Shown here: piece after piece, positions 34,494 to 43,358 of the stretch
Layout: the number at the start of each line of letters is the position of its first letter
How positions within the stretch are numbered: position 1 is the first letter of the stretch
Source of the DNA: VRUE01 sp963716735
GTDB lineage: Bacteria; Actinomycetota; Thermoleophilia; Solirubrobacterales; 70-9
Assembly: GCA_963716735.1 (NCBI GenBank)
Contig: OY970321.1
Span: 310,001 to 374,000, forward strand
DNA: 64,000 nucleotides
Reading direction: 5' to 3'
The notes under the pieces: model-generated
Databases searched by the model: none
Seen by the model: the letters and a program-made list of their open reading frames with translations, nothing else
Told to the model about the DNA's origin: nothing
Position numbers and translations under genes: made by a program

Positions 34494-36068
34494 TTAGGAC
34501 ACGGTGTACTCGATCACCACGGCGACCGAGAGGTTCTTCGGCGCTCCGCTGACCGCGGTGACGACCATCGCCAGCCGGTCGCCGTCGGCTATTTCCTGAT
34601 CGGCCGGGTCTTTGGTCTGGGTTTCGGTTTTGGCTTCGATCCCCGTGAACCCGGTCAGGTCGGAGCCGTTCTTCTGCAGCTTGAAGGTCGCCGAGGTGCC
34701 CGAGTGGATGCTGTGGATGACTTTGATCACTTTTGCGGTCTGGGTCGCGCCGAGCGAGACGTAGAAGGGGGGGATGAAGTCGATGTCGCCCGCGGGGACC
34801 TTGATTTCGTCGGGGATGGTGAAGACCTTGGTCTCGCGGAAGGTGGAGCTCCCACCCGCGCCGCCGACCGCGGGGGAGCCCGGGATCGCGCCCATCGCGT
34901 CGGCCATCGTCAGCACCTCGATGCCGTTGCCTTCTTCCTGCAGCGTGCGGACGTGGTCGACCACTTCTGCGAATTCGCTGACTTTGAACTCGGTGCTTGC
35001 GGCGGGGGCACCGGGGACCAGCTTGTGAAAGGAGAGGATCATCCAGGCGCCGGCCGCTACCGCCGCGTCGATCTCGGCTTTGAGCGTCGTCGCCGTCTCG
35101 ACCAGGCCGTTGACCGAGTGCCCGCGCAGGATGTAGTCGTCGCGGGGCGGCAGCGTCTCGGGCCCGGGCCCGGTGGCTCGCCCGCCGCCGTAGTCGCGCT
35201 TGATGATTTGGCGGACTTCGCTGCCGGCGGCGCCCTTCGGATAGGCGAAGGTCGCGCGCCGAAACCCGTGTTCGTCGAGCCAGCGCCGCAGGCCGTCGAC
35301 CTCTTCTTCGAGCGCTTTGCCTTCAAGCGAGTCGAGACCGCTCGGTTCGTTGTGGGCGGCCACGGTGTAGGCGTGCCCGGCGATCTCCCAGCCGTGTTGG
35401 TCGCGCAGCTCGTAGAGCTGGTCAAGCGTCAGGAAGGTGCTTTCGCCGATGGTGTTCGCGATCACGTACTCCGTCGCCGGGAAGCGGTATTTCGAGAGCG
35501 CCGTGCGGCCGAGGGTGTAGGCGCTTTCGAGCGAATCGTCGAAGGCGAAGGTGATAGTCGCCTGTCCGGGGTCCGGGACGACGTAGATGCCCGCCACGTA
35601 CACCGCCAGTTTTCCGGCTTTGTTGTCCGTGACGAGGATCTGGGCGTGCGTGATCGCCGACCAGTTCACCGAGCCGGTCACCGCGAAGGCTTCGAGTGGC
35701 AGCGACTGTCGCTCGAAGGTCGAGTGGAGGATGATCGGGTCGTCTTCGCCTTTCCAGACCGTGGCCTCGGCGAAGTCGGTGCCGATGTTGCCCGAGGCGA
35801 GGCGCAGCTTGATCGTCTTCAGCCGTGCGGCGAAGCCGAGCTCGGAGTGGAAGACGACGTGCTTGCCTTCGAGGTCGACCGGGTCGAGTTCGGGCGAGGT
35901 GGCGACCGACGCTTCTTCCGCACCGTTGGTTTCGATCAAGAACGAGCGATCGATGTTGACGATGGCTTCGCCGCCGGCATCGGTGAAGGTGCCTTTGCCG
36001 TTGCCGGTCCAGCCGTGCCCGTTCGGGAACATGGCGAGGGGTAGCTCTTGGCGGATCACGGCGCACAT
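34494..36068 (-). CDS. Polysaccharide deacetylase (NodB-like) with flanking beta domains
   Basis: 524 residues in three parts. Residues 1-165 form a jelly-roll-like beta domain. Residues about 165-400 form a NodB-type metal-dependent deacetylase: TITFAFDDSLES (Asp-Asp), WEIAGHAYTVAAHNE (His ligands, spacing looser than usual), FAYPKGAAGSEVR and WMILSFHKL. Residues about 405-524 form a second beta-rich domain (IPPFYVSLGATQTAKVIKVI, TFKLQKNGSDLTGF) like those at the tips of phage tail fibres. No signal peptide is visible, which argues against an ordinary secreted deacetylase and for a virion-like or otherwise delivered protein. An ATG 12 codons downstream is an alternative start. Confidence 0.65.
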   Translation of the reverse strand: MCAVIRQELPLAMFPNGHGWTGNGKGTFTDAGGEAIVNIDRSFLIETNGAEEASVATSPELDPVDLEGKHVVFHSELGFAARLKTIKLRLASGNIGTDFAEATVWKGEDDPIILHSTFERQSLPLEAFAVTGSVNWSAITHAQILVTDNKAGKLAVYVAGIYVVPDPGQATITFAFDDSLESAYTLGRTALSKYRFPATEYVIANTIGESTFLTLDQLYELRDQHGWEIAGHAYTVAAHNEPSGLDSLEGKALEEEVDGLRRWLDEHGFRRATFAYPKGAAGSEVRQIIKRDYGGGRATGPGPETLPPRDDYILRGHSVNGLVETATTLKAEIDAAVAAGAWMILSFHKLVPGAPAASTEFKVSEFAEVVDHVRTLQEEGNGIEVLTMADAMGAIPGSPAVGGAGGSSTFRETKVFTIPDEIKVPAGDIDFIPPFYVSLGATQTAKVIKVIHSIHSGTSATFKLQKNGSDLTGFTGIEAKTETQTKDPADQEIADGDRLAMVVTAVSGAPKNLSVAVVIEYTVS

Positions 36069-36134
36069 CCCGGCGGCAGGCTAGACCAGTCTCCGGGTGG
36101 TGTGTGCCACTCGCTCTGAAAAGATGACGGATAT

Positions 36135-36524
36135 ATGAGATCGAGCTCAGGAGAAGGGGAACGGCTCTTCGCGGTGCGCGGCGCCGTCCAGGCGGAGGCC
36201 AACGAGCCCGAGGCGATCGCCGGGGCGACAACCGAGCTGATGCGCGAGCTGCTCGACCGCAACGAGCTGGCGCCGGCGGCGATGGTCAGCTGCCTGTTCA
36301 CGACTACCGACGACCTCGACGCGGAGTTCCCGGCGGTTGCCGCCCGCAGCCTCGGGTTGGACGCGGTGCCGCTGCTCTGCTGCCGCGAGATCCCGGTCCC
36401 CGGCTCGATGCCGCGGGTGATCCGGGCGATGGTGCACTACTACGCGCCGGTCGGTCACGCGAGCGCCCACGCCTACCTCGGCGCGACCCAGGAGCTGCGC
36501 TCCGACCTCCACGCCGCTCAGTAA
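36135..36524 (+). CDS. aroH: AroH-type chorismate mutase
   Basis: 129 residues of the trimeric Bacillus-type (AroH) fold. FAVRGAVQAEANEPEAI carries the active-site Arg, LLDRNELAPAAMVSCLFTTT with DDLDAEFPAVAARSLG follows, and VPLLCCREIPVPGSMPRVIR holds the second Arg and Cys region. It converts chorismate to prephenate, feeding tyrA three genes later. It is the first gene of the second aromatic amino acid locus and follows the deacetylase cassette divergently. Confidence 0.92.
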   Translation: MRSSSGEGERLFAVRGAVQAEANEPEAIAGATTELMRELLDRNELAPAAMVSCLFTTTDDLDAEFPAVAARSLGLDAVPLLCCREIPVPGSMPRVIRAMVHYYAPVGHASAHAYLGATQELRSDLHAAQ

Positions 36525-36549
36525 CGGCGTCGGTCGGCACAATGAACCG

Positions 36550-37644
36550 ATGACCGTCACCTTTGCGGAGAAGCTGGCTCGCATTCCGGGCTACCAGGCC
36601 GGCGTGCCGACCGGGCAGGCGCCTGAGGCGATCGCCGCCGGCGGTATCGCTCAGCTGGCCTCCAACGAGTCGCCCTTCGGTCCCCACGAGAAGGTGGTCG
36701 AGGTGATCCGCGAGGCCGCCGGGGCGATGAACCGCTATCCCGACCCCGATGCGACCCTGCTGCGTCGCCGCATCGCCGAGCGCTACGAGACCGAGTCCGG
36801 GCGGGTCACCGTCGGCAACGGCTCCTGCGAGATCCTGCTCGCCGCCGCCGAGGCGCTCTGTGAGCCCGGGGACGAGATCGTCTACGCCTGGCCCTCGTTC
36901 TCGATGTACCCGTACCTGGCGGCGCTGACCGGGGCGCGCGAGATTCGCGTGCCGCTCGCCGACGGCGAGGTCCATGACCTCGACGCGATGGCGACCGAGG
37001 TAACCGCGGCGACCCAGGTGGTGATCGTCTGCAACCCGAACAACCCGACCGGTACCCACCTGCCCGCCGCGCAGATTGCGGCCTTCTGCGAGCGAATTCC
37101 GAGCCACGTCACGATCGTTCTCGACGAGGCCTACGTCGAGTTCCAGACGGTCGACGATCCCGACACCACCGTCGACCTGCTCGCCTACTTCCCCAACCTC
37201 GTCGTCCTGCGCACCTTCAGCAAGGTCTACGGCCTCGCCGGGCTGCGGGTCGGCTTCGGCCTCGGCTCGGCCAAGTTCCGCGCCGCGGTCGACGCCGTGC
37301 GGCAGCCCTTCAGCGTCAACGCCCTCGCCCAGGCGGCGGCAGCCGAGGCGGTCCTACACCAGGACGACGTCGCTCAACGGGTCGAGCGCACCCTGGTCGA
37401 GCGCGTCCGCGTCGAGGAGGGCGTGCGCGAGCTCGGCCTGAGCACGGCCGAGACCCAGACCAACTTCTCCTGGATCGACCTCGGCGACGCCAACGAGGAG
37501 GAGATCGTCGCCGGCCTGGCCGAGCAATCGATCGCCGTCCGACCTGGCACCCCGCTGGGCGATCCCGGCCACATCCGGGTTAGCTACGGCTCCCCTGCCG
37601 AGAATGACCGCTTTCTCGCCGCCCTCGACGAGCTGCTCGACTAA
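36550..37644 (+). CDS. hisC: Histidinol-phosphate/aromatic aminotransferase (HisC family)
   Basis: 364 residues of class I/II PLP aminotransferase. LASNESPFGPHEKV, VTVGNGSCEILLAAAEALC, VCNPNNPTGTHLPAAQI, VLDEAYVEF and the PLP lysine in LRTFSKVYGLAGLRVGFGL are all present. By sequence it is HisC-type; by position, between chorismate mutase and DAHP synthase or prephenate dehydrogenase, it probably also or mainly transaminates phenylpyruvate and 4-hydroxyphenylpyruvate. No other his biosynthesis gene is nearby. Confidence 0.9.
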   Translation: MTVTFAEKLARIPGYQAGVPTGQAPEAIAAGGIAQLASNESPFGPHEKVVEVIREAAGAMNRYPDPDATLLRRRIAERYETESGRVTVGNGSCEILLAAAEALCEPGDEIVYAWPSFSMYPYLAALTGAREIRVPLADGEVHDLDAMATEVTAATQVVIVCNPNNPTGTHLPAAQIAAFCERIPSHVTIVLDEAYVEFQTVDDPDTTVDLLAYFPNLVVLRTFSKVYGLAGLRVGFGLGSAKFRAAVDAVRQPFSVNALAQAAAAEAVLHQDDVAQRVERTLVERVRVEEGVRELGLSTAETQTNFSWIDLGDANEEEIVAGLAEQSIAVRPGTPLGDPGHIRVSYGSPAENDRFLAALDELLD

Positions 37645-37896
37645 TTCCGCTTCGCCTGCTACAAACTCAAGGTAAGTGAAGCGAACAGGCGACACCGCTT
37701 GCAGCATGTGCGCGAGGCGCGTTGCGGTTGCCCCTGCCCGCTACTCCTATTTCTGGCGATTTAGCTAGGCGTCCGGCCTGGCGGCTTCGCGCCGCCTCCA
37801 TAGAGCGTTTGGCCGGGCGCCGGTTCAGTTGGTTCGCGTGTTTCGCGATGCCCGCGCTCGCATGGCGAAATCCGCACGGAAAGTAGAGTCCAGAAC
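37645..37896. other. Intergenic region with nested inverted repeats
   Basis: No gene is visible. GGCGTCCGGCC (37768-37778) pairs with 37811-37821 with one mismatch, enclosing a small hairpin GGCGGC-TTCGC-GCCGCC (37780-37796). The layout, an outer stem around a GCGGCTTCG hairpin, recalls family B in degenerate form. A shorter CGCCTG/CAGGCG pair lies just after the hisC stop and may be its terminator. A promoter for aroF is expected here but none stands out. Confidence 0.45.
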
Positions 37897-38997
37897 GTGG
37901 AGAAAGGCGGCGAGGAGATGATCATCGGAATGCGGGAGGAGGCGCGAGATCGGGTTCGCGATCAACGGATCGAGCGAGTCGTCGAGCTGGTCCCGCCGGA
38001 AGCGCTGCTCGGTGACCTGCCGCTCGGCGAGGAGCGCGAGCAGGTCGTGGTGAAGGGCCGCAAAGACGTCGAGAACGTGCTGGAGCGGATCGACGACCGG
38101 CTGCTGGTCGTGGTCGGCCCCTGCAGCGTCCACGACGTCGAGGCGGCGCTCGAGTACGGCGGCCGCCTCGGCGAACTGGGTACCGAGTTGGGCGATGACC
38201 TGTTGGTGGCGATGCGCGTCTACTTCGAGAAGCCGCGGACGACGACCGGCTGGAAGGGCCTTATCAACGACCCCTACCTCGACGGCTCCTGCGACGTCAA
38301 CGCCGGTCTGCGCATGGCGCGCACCCTGCTGCTGCAGGTGCTCGACCTCGGCCTGCCGATCGGTTGCGAGTTCCTCGACCCGATCACGCCGCAGTACATC
38401 TCCGACACGGTCGCCTGGGGCGCGATCGGCGCCCGCACGACGGAGAGCCAGATCCACCGCCAGCTCGGCTCCGGCCTCTCGATGCCGATCGGGTTCAAGA
38501 ACCGCACCGACGGCAACGTGCAGGTGGCGGTCGACGCGGTGCGCGCCGCGGCGGCGTCCCACGCCTTTGCCGGCATCGACGACGCCGGCCGGCCGGCAAT
38601 CCTCCACACGGCGGGCAATCCGGACGGCCACGTCATCCTGCGCGGCGGCCGTGGCGGCCCCAACTGCGACCCCGAGGGTGTTGCCGGGGCGCTGGAGAAG
38701 CTGTCTGGCGCCGGCCTCGCCGAGCGCCTGGTGATCGACGCTTCGCACGACAACAGCGCCAAGGACCCGGCGAAGCAGATGCTGGCCACGACTGAGATCG
38801 GCGATCAGGTCGCCGCCGGTAACGCGGCGATCGTCGGCGTCATGCTCGAGTCCTTCCTGGTCGAGGGCCGCCAGGACCTCGGCGACGGCGAGTCGCTCAC
38901 CTACGGCCAGTCGATCACCGATCCCTGCATCGACTGGGACCACACGGTCACGGCGCTGGAGGGATTGGCGGCAGCGGTCAGGGCGCGGCGCGGCTGA
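37897..38997 (+). CDS. aroF: DAHP synthase, class I (AroF/G/H type)
   Basis: About 366 residues, first step of the shikimate pathway (PEP + erythrose 4-phosphate). VVVGPCSVHDVEAALEYGGR, MRVYFEKPRTTTGWKGLIND, GSCDVNAGLRMARTLLLQV, GCEFLDPITPQYISD, GARTTESQIHRQLGSGLSMP and HVILRGGRGGPNCDP are hallmark stretches of the type I-alpha enzyme. Feedback by an aromatic amino acid is usual for this type. Possible starts are GTG 37897, ATG 37918 and ATG 37930; none has a well-spaced ribosome-binding site, and the first is given. Overlaps tyrA (TGATG). Confidence 0.95.
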   Translation: MEKGGEEMIIGMREEARDRVRDQRIERVVELVPPEALLGDLPLGEEREQVVVKGRKDVENVLERIDDRLLVVVGPCSVHDVEAALEYGGRLGELGTELGDDLLVAMRVYFEKPRTTTGWKGLINDPYLDGSCDVNAGLRMARTLLLQVLDLGLPIGCEFLDPITPQYISDTVAWGAIGARTTESQIHRQLGSGLSMPIGFKNRTDGNVQVAVDAVRAAAASHAFAGIDDAGRPAILHTAGNPDGHVILRGGRGGPNCDPEGVAGALEKLSGAGLAERLVIDASHDNSAKDPAKQMLATTEIGDQVAAGNAAIVGVMLESFLVEGRQDLGDGESLTYGQSITDPCIDWDHTVTALEGLAAAVRARRG

Positions 38998-40079
38998 TGC
39001 GGACGGCCGTCCTCGGGGTGGGCCTGATCGGAGGCTCGATCGGGCTCGCCGCGAAGGAGCGGCTGGGCAGCGAGGTCGTCGGCTGGGGCCCGAACCGCCC
39101 GAGCGTCGATCGGGCGATCGAGCTGGGCGCGATCGACGAGCCGGCGGCCTCGATCGAGGAGGCATGCGCCGGAGCCGACGCTGTCTTCTGCGCTGGGCCG
39201 GTCTCGATCCTGCCGGGGCTGGTCGCCGCGGCGCTGAGTGCCAGCGGCGAGGACACGGTCGTCACCGATGCCGGCTCGACCAAGCGCCAGTTGGTCGCCG
39301 CGCTCGGCGAGGACGAGCGCTTCATTGGCGGGCACCCGCTGGCCGGAGCCGAGACCGCGGGCGTGGCAAACGCCCGGGCCGATCTCTTCGAGGGCGCTCG
39401 CTGGTACCTGACGCCGACAGAGCACTCCAGCGGAATTCTCTACGACCGCCTGCAGCGGACGATCGCCGGGCTCGGTGCCCGCCCGCAGGCAATCGACGCC
39501 GGGGCGCACGACCGGCTGATGGCGACGGTCAGCCACCTGCCGCACGTGCTTGCCAACGTCCTCGCCGCCCAGGCCGCGGCGGAGCTGACCCGCGATTCCG
39601 AGCGGCTGCCCGAGGTGGGCCCGAGCTTCCGCGACGCGACCCGGGTGGCCGGCTCGAACCCGTCGATCTGGGGTGACATCTTCAGCGGCAACGGCGATGC
39701 GGTCACCGACGCGATCGATGACGCGATCGCCCGTTTGGGCAAGGCCCGGGAATTGATTGGCGCGGGGGAGCCGGACGCGATCGCCGCCTGGCACGCCGCC
39801 GCCGGGAGCGATCGCCGCGGCTTGCTCGAGGCCGATCTGGAAGGCGGCACGCTGCGAGAGCTGCGTGTCGTCGTCGTCAACCGCCCCGGGACGGTGGCCG
39901 AGCTGGCCCTGGCGCTGGGCGAGGCCGGGGTGAACATCGAGGACATGGCTCTGCATCCGGCAAGCGACATGAAGTCCGGTGCGATCTCGCTCTGGGTGGT
40001 GGGCGAGGAGCAGGCCGGGCGCGCCGCGGCGCTGGTTCGCGATCTCGGCCACAGCGTGACCGTGGTGGCCGGGGATTAA
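38997..40079 (+). CDS. tyrA: Prephenate dehydrogenase with ACT domain
   Basis: 360 residues. The NAD-binding GVGLIGGSIGLAAKERLG, DAGSTKRQLVAAL, GGHPLAGAETAGVANARADL and MATVSHLPHVLANVLA (catalytic His region) identify TyrA, which oxidises and decarboxylates prephenate to 4-hydroxyphenylpyruvate. The last 75 residues (LRVVVVNRPGTVAELALALG) form an ACT domain, the usual tyrosine-sensing element. Starts inside the aroF stop. Confidence 0.93.
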   Translation: MRTAVLGVGLIGGSIGLAAKERLGSEVVGWGPNRPSVDRAIELGAIDEPAASIEEACAGADAVFCAGPVSILPGLVAAALSASGEDTVVTDAGSTKRQLVAALGEDERFIGGHPLAGAETAGVANARADLFEGARWYLTPTEHSSGILYDRLQRTIAGLGARPQAIDAGAHDRLMATVSHLPHVLANVLAAQAAAELTRDSERLPEVGPSFRDATRVAGSNPSIWGDIFSGNGDAVTDAIDDAIARLGKARELIGAGEPDAIAAWHAAAGSDRRGLLEADLEGGTLRELRVVVVNRPGTVAELALALGEAGVNIEDMALHPASDMKSGAISLWVVGEEQAGRAAALVRDLGHSVTVVAGD

Positions 40080-40083
40080 CGGC

Positions 40084-41379
40084 TTGTCGACCCGCTTCGA
40101 CCCATCGGGTCCGCTCCGCGGCGGCCTCAGGCCACCACCGGACAAGTCGGTCTCGCACCGGGCGGCGCTGATCGCGGCGATGGCAGAGGGGGAGACGACG
40201 ATCGAGGGCTACCTGGACGCCGCCGACACGCGCTCGACCCTGGACGCGGTAAGGGCGCTCGGCGCCGAGGTCGATGGGGCAGGCGGGGAGACGATCGAGC
40301 CGCGGCTGCGCGTGCGCGGCGTCGGCCTGCGGGCGGCCGCCCCGGCGACGATCGACGTCGGCAACGCAGGCACCCTGCTGCGGCTTTTGCCGGGCTGGCT
40401 CGCGGGCCAGGAGACGGGGGCCTGGACACTCGACGGCGACGACTCGATTCGTCGCCGCCCGGTCGACCGGGTTGCCGAGCCGCTGCGTCTGATGGGAGCG
40501 CGGCTCGAGTGCCGCGAGGATCGCCTGCCGCCGCTGCGGATCGAGTCCGCTCCGCTTAACGGCATCGCGTATGAGATGCCCGTCGCCAGCGCCCAGGTCA
40601 AGTCCTGCCTGCTGTTCGCCGGGCTGCTCGCCGACGGCGAGACCCGGATCGTCGAGCCGTTGCCGAGCCGCGACCACAGCGAGCGGATGCTCGCCGCCGC
40701 GGGGGCCGAGATCGAGCGTGGCGACGATGCCGTCGTCGTGCGCCCGGCGGCGCGGCTCGAACCGGGCGAGATCGCCGTGCCGGCCGACTTCTCCTCCGCC
40801 GCCTTCTTCATCGTCGCGGCGCTGCTCGTTCCCGGCAGCGAGGTCACCCTTGCCGGGGTCGGGCTCAACCCGACCCGCACCGGCCTGCTCTCGATCCTCG
40901 CGCGGATGGGAGCCGAGATCGAGGTCGAGCCCGAGGGCGAGCGCGGCGGCGAGCCGAGCGGACAGCTCCGTATTCGTCCCTCGCGGTTGCGTGGGACCGA
41001 GGTCGGCGGCGCCGACGTACCCCTGGCGATCGACGAGCTGCCGCTGGTCGCGCTCGCCGCCTGTTTCGCCGAGGGCGAGACGACGATCCGCGAGGCTGCC
41101 GAGCTGCGCCGCAAGGAGAGCGATCGCATCGCCACCGTGAGCGAGGCGCTCACAGCTCTCGGGGCCGGCGTCGAGACGAGCGAGGACGGGATGCGTATCG
41201 AGGGAAGGGGCGGCCTGCGCGGCGGCGCTATCGACTCCCACGGCGACCACCGGATCGCGATGCTCGGCGCGATCGCCGGCCTCGCCTCACACGAGGGGGT
41301 TGAAGTCGTGGGGATGGATGCCGCAGCGGTCAGCTATCCCGGCTTCGAGGGGGACCTCGCCTCCCTCGCTGCTCGCTGA
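40084..41379 (+). CDS. aroA: EPSP synthase (3-phosphoshikimate 1-carboxyvinyltransferase)
   Basis: 431 residues. PPDKSVSHRAALIAAMAEGE, NAGTLLRLLPGWLAGQETG (glycine-rich PEP loop), DGDDSIRRRPVDRVAEPLR, AELRRKESDRIATVSEAL and DSHGDHRIAMLGAIAGL are the conserved segments. The PEP loop sequence NAGTLLRL differs from the plant-type NAGTAMRP and is seen in various actinobacterial enzymes. Start TTG 40084, four bases after tyrA. Confidence 0.95.
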   Translation: MSTRFDPSGPLRGGLRPPPDKSVSHRAALIAAMAEGETTIEGYLDAADTRSTLDAVRALGAEVDGAGGETIEPRLRVRGVGLRAAAPATIDVGNAGTLLRLLPGWLAGQETGAWTLDGDDSIRRRPVDRVAEPLRLMGARLECREDRLPPLRIESAPLNGIAYEMPVASAQVKSCLLFAGLLADGETRIVEPLPSRDHSERMLAAAGAEIERGDDAVVVRPAARLEPGEIAVPADFSSAAFFIVAALLVPGSEVTLAGVGLNPTRTGLLSILARMGAEIEVEPEGERGGEPSGQLRIRPSRLRGTEVGGADVPLAIDELPLVALAACFAEGETTIREAAELRRKESDRIATVSEALTALGAGVETSEDGMRIEGRGGLRGGAIDSHGDHRIAMLGAIAGLASHEGVEVVGMDAAAVSYPGFEGDLASLAAR

Positions 41380-41406
41380 AGGCCGCCGCGCCATACCCTG
41401 CCGCGC

Positions 41407-42045
41407 ATGGTCATCGCCATCGACGGTCCCGCCGGGGCCGGCAAGTCAACCGTCGCCCGCGCCGTTGCCGCGGCGCTCGGCTTCACCTACCTCGACTCGG
41501 GGGCGATGTATCGCTGTGTGGCGCTGGCCGGGATCGAGCGCGGTGCCGACCTCGACGACGCCGACGCGATAGGCACCCTGGCTCGGTCATTGAGAATCGA
41601 GCTCGACGGCGAGCGGGTCGCGCTCGATGGCCGCGACGTAAGCACCGCGATCCGCGATCCGCGGGTGACCGAGGCATCCTCGCGCGTCTCCATCCATCCC
41701 ATCGTGCGCGAGGCGATGGTCGAGGGGCAGCGGCAGCTGATTGCCGCCGGGCGCTACGTGGCCGAGGGCCGCGATATCGGCACCGTGGTCAGCCCCGAGG
41801 CTCCGCTCAAGGTCTTCCTCACCGCTTCCGCTGAGGAGCGCGCTCGCCGCCGCGCGGCCCAGACCGGAGAGGTCGAGGCCACCGTGCTCGCCGCCCAGCG
41901 CGAGCGCGACGAGCGCGACGAGAGTCGCGAGCACAGCGCCCTGCGCGCGGCGGACGATGCGATCGAGCTCGACACCACCGGCCTCGGCCTCGACGAGGTC
42001 GTGGGACGGATCGTCGAGCTGGCGAGGGAGCGGGAGATCGCGTGA
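41407..42045 (+). CDS. cmk: Cytidylate kinase
   Basis: 212 residues; phosphorylates CMP and dCMP. AIDGPAGAGKSTVARAVAAA is the P-loop, FTYLDSGAMYRCVAL the nucleotide-binding region, VAEGRDIGTVVSPEAPLKVF and TASAEERARRRAAQTG complete the family pattern. aroA-cmk-der is a recurrent gene order. Stop overlaps der (GTGA). Confidence 0.95.
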   Translation: MVIAIDGPAGAGKSTVARAVAAALGFTYLDSGAMYRCVALAGIERGADLDDADAIGTLARSLRIELDGERVALDGRDVSTAIRDPRVTEASSRVSIHPIVREAMVEGQRQLIAAGRYVAEGRDIGTVVSPEAPLKVFLTASAEERARRRAAQTGEVEATVLAAQRERDERDESREHSALRAADDAIELDTTGLGLDEVVGRIVELAREREIA

Positions 42046-43358
42046 GCAGGCCGACCGTCGCCGTCGTCGGCTTCCCCAACGTCGGCAAGAGCACCCTGGT
42101 CAACCGGCTCGCGGGCGGGCGCGAGGCGGTGACCGACGCCGAGCCCGGTGTCACCCGCGACCGCAAGCGCGTTCCCTGCGAGTGGAACGGCGTCGCCTTC
42201 GACCTGCTCGATACCGGCGGCATCGACCTCGCCGACGAGAGCGAGCTGGCCGAGGACGTGCAGCGCCAGGCCCGGATCGGGATCGCCGAGGCCGAGGTGA
42301 TCCTGCTCGTCGTCGACGGCCGCGCCGGAGTCAGGGCCGGCGACGCGGAGCTGGCGAAGACGCTGCGCGGCAGCGATGTCCCGGTCCTCGTCGTCGTCAA
42401 CAAAGTCGACCGGCCGGGCGACGAGCACGTCGGCGCCGAGTTCCATCAGCTCGGCCTCGGCGATCCGATTGCGGTCTCGGCGACGCACGGGCTGGGCACC
42501 GGCGACCTGCTCGACCGGATGGTGGGGCGGTTGGGTGAGCTTCCCCCTGCGGTTCCTGGCGATGCGCCCGTCCACATCGCCGTGGTCGGTCGGCCCAACG
42601 CCGGCAAGTCCTCGCTGGTCAACGCCTTCCTCGGCAGCGAGCGGGTGATCGTCTCCGAGCGGGCCGGCACGACCCGCGACGCGATCGACACCGAGCTCGA
42701 GGTCGACGGCCGTCCCGTGCTCCTGGTCGACACCGCCGGCCTGCGCCGCCGCTCCAAGGTCGCCGGCACGGTCGACTACTACGCGCAGCTGCGTTCCGAG
42801 CTGGCGGTTGAGCGGGCCGACGTGGCGATCGTCGTCTGCGACGCCGGCGACGGGGTGACGGCGGAGGATCTGCGTATCGCCGAGATGGCGATGAAAGCCG
42901 GGTGCGCGACCCTCCTGGTCCTCAACAAGTGGGACATCGGCATGACCGACGTCGACGACGCCCGGGCACGGGTCGAGCGCAAGCTGCGCCTGCGCCCGGA
43001 GGTTGTCACCGGCTCGGCGCTCTACGGGCGCAACGTCGCCAAGCTGCTGCCGAAGGCGGTGCAGCTCGCCGACCGCGCCGCCGAGCGAATCCCGACGCCG
43101 GAGCTGAACCGCTTCGTCGCCGACGTGGTCGCAACGACGCCGCCGCCCTCGCGACGCGGCCGGCGCCTGCGTCTCTACTACTCGGCCCAGATCGGCGAGA
43201 GCCCGCCGCGCTTCGCGATCCAGGTCAACGACCGCCGCCTGATCGTCCGTGACTGGGCCTACCACCTGGAGAACAGGATGCGCGAGACCTACGGCCTCGA
43301 GGGCATCCCTCTGATAATCGATTTCGTCCCCCACACCGGCCGCCGGGGACGGGCGTGA
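42042..43358 (+). CDS. der: Ribosome-associated GTPase Der (EngA)
   Basis: 438 residues with the diagnostic pair of G domains: GFPNVGKSTLVN with DTGGID and NKVDRPG, then GRPNAGKSSLVNAFLGSERV with DTAGLRRRSKV and LNKWDIG. A C-terminal KH-like domain follows (LRLYYSAQIGESPPRFAIQV). Der works in 50S subunit assembly. Its last codons form the left arm of repeat A2. Confidence 0.96.
   Translation: MSRPTVAVVGFPNVGKSTLVNRLAGGREAVTDAEPGVTRDRKRVPCEWNGVAFDLLDTGGIDLADESELAEDVQRQARIGIAEAEVILLVVDGRAGVRAGDAELAKTLRGSDVPVLVVVNKVDRPGDEHVGAEFHQLGLGDPIAVSATHGLGTGDLLDRMVGRLGELPPAVPGDAPVHIAVVGRPNAGKSSLVNAFLGSERVIVSERAGTTRDAIDTELEVDGRPVLLVDTAGLRRRSKVAGTVDYYAQLRSELAVERADVAIVVCDAGDGVTAEDLRIAEMAMKAGCATLLVLNKWDIGMTDVDDARARVERKLRLRPEVVTGSALYGRNVAKLLPKAVQLADRAAERIPTPELNRFVADVVATTPPPSRRGRRLRLYYSAQIGESPPRFAIQVNDRRLIVRDWAYHLENRMRETYGLEGIPLIIDFVPHTGRRGRA

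Noticed and set aside
33933..36044. 703-codon plus-strand open frame opposite the deacetylase cassette
   Set aside because: The minus-strand proteins show clear deacetylase motifs; the plus-strand protein reads as Gly/Arg/Asp-rich shadow sequence.
42042..43358. der as a tandem duplication or assembly error because of two G domains
   Set aside because: Two G domains in one chain are the normal architecture of Der/EngA.
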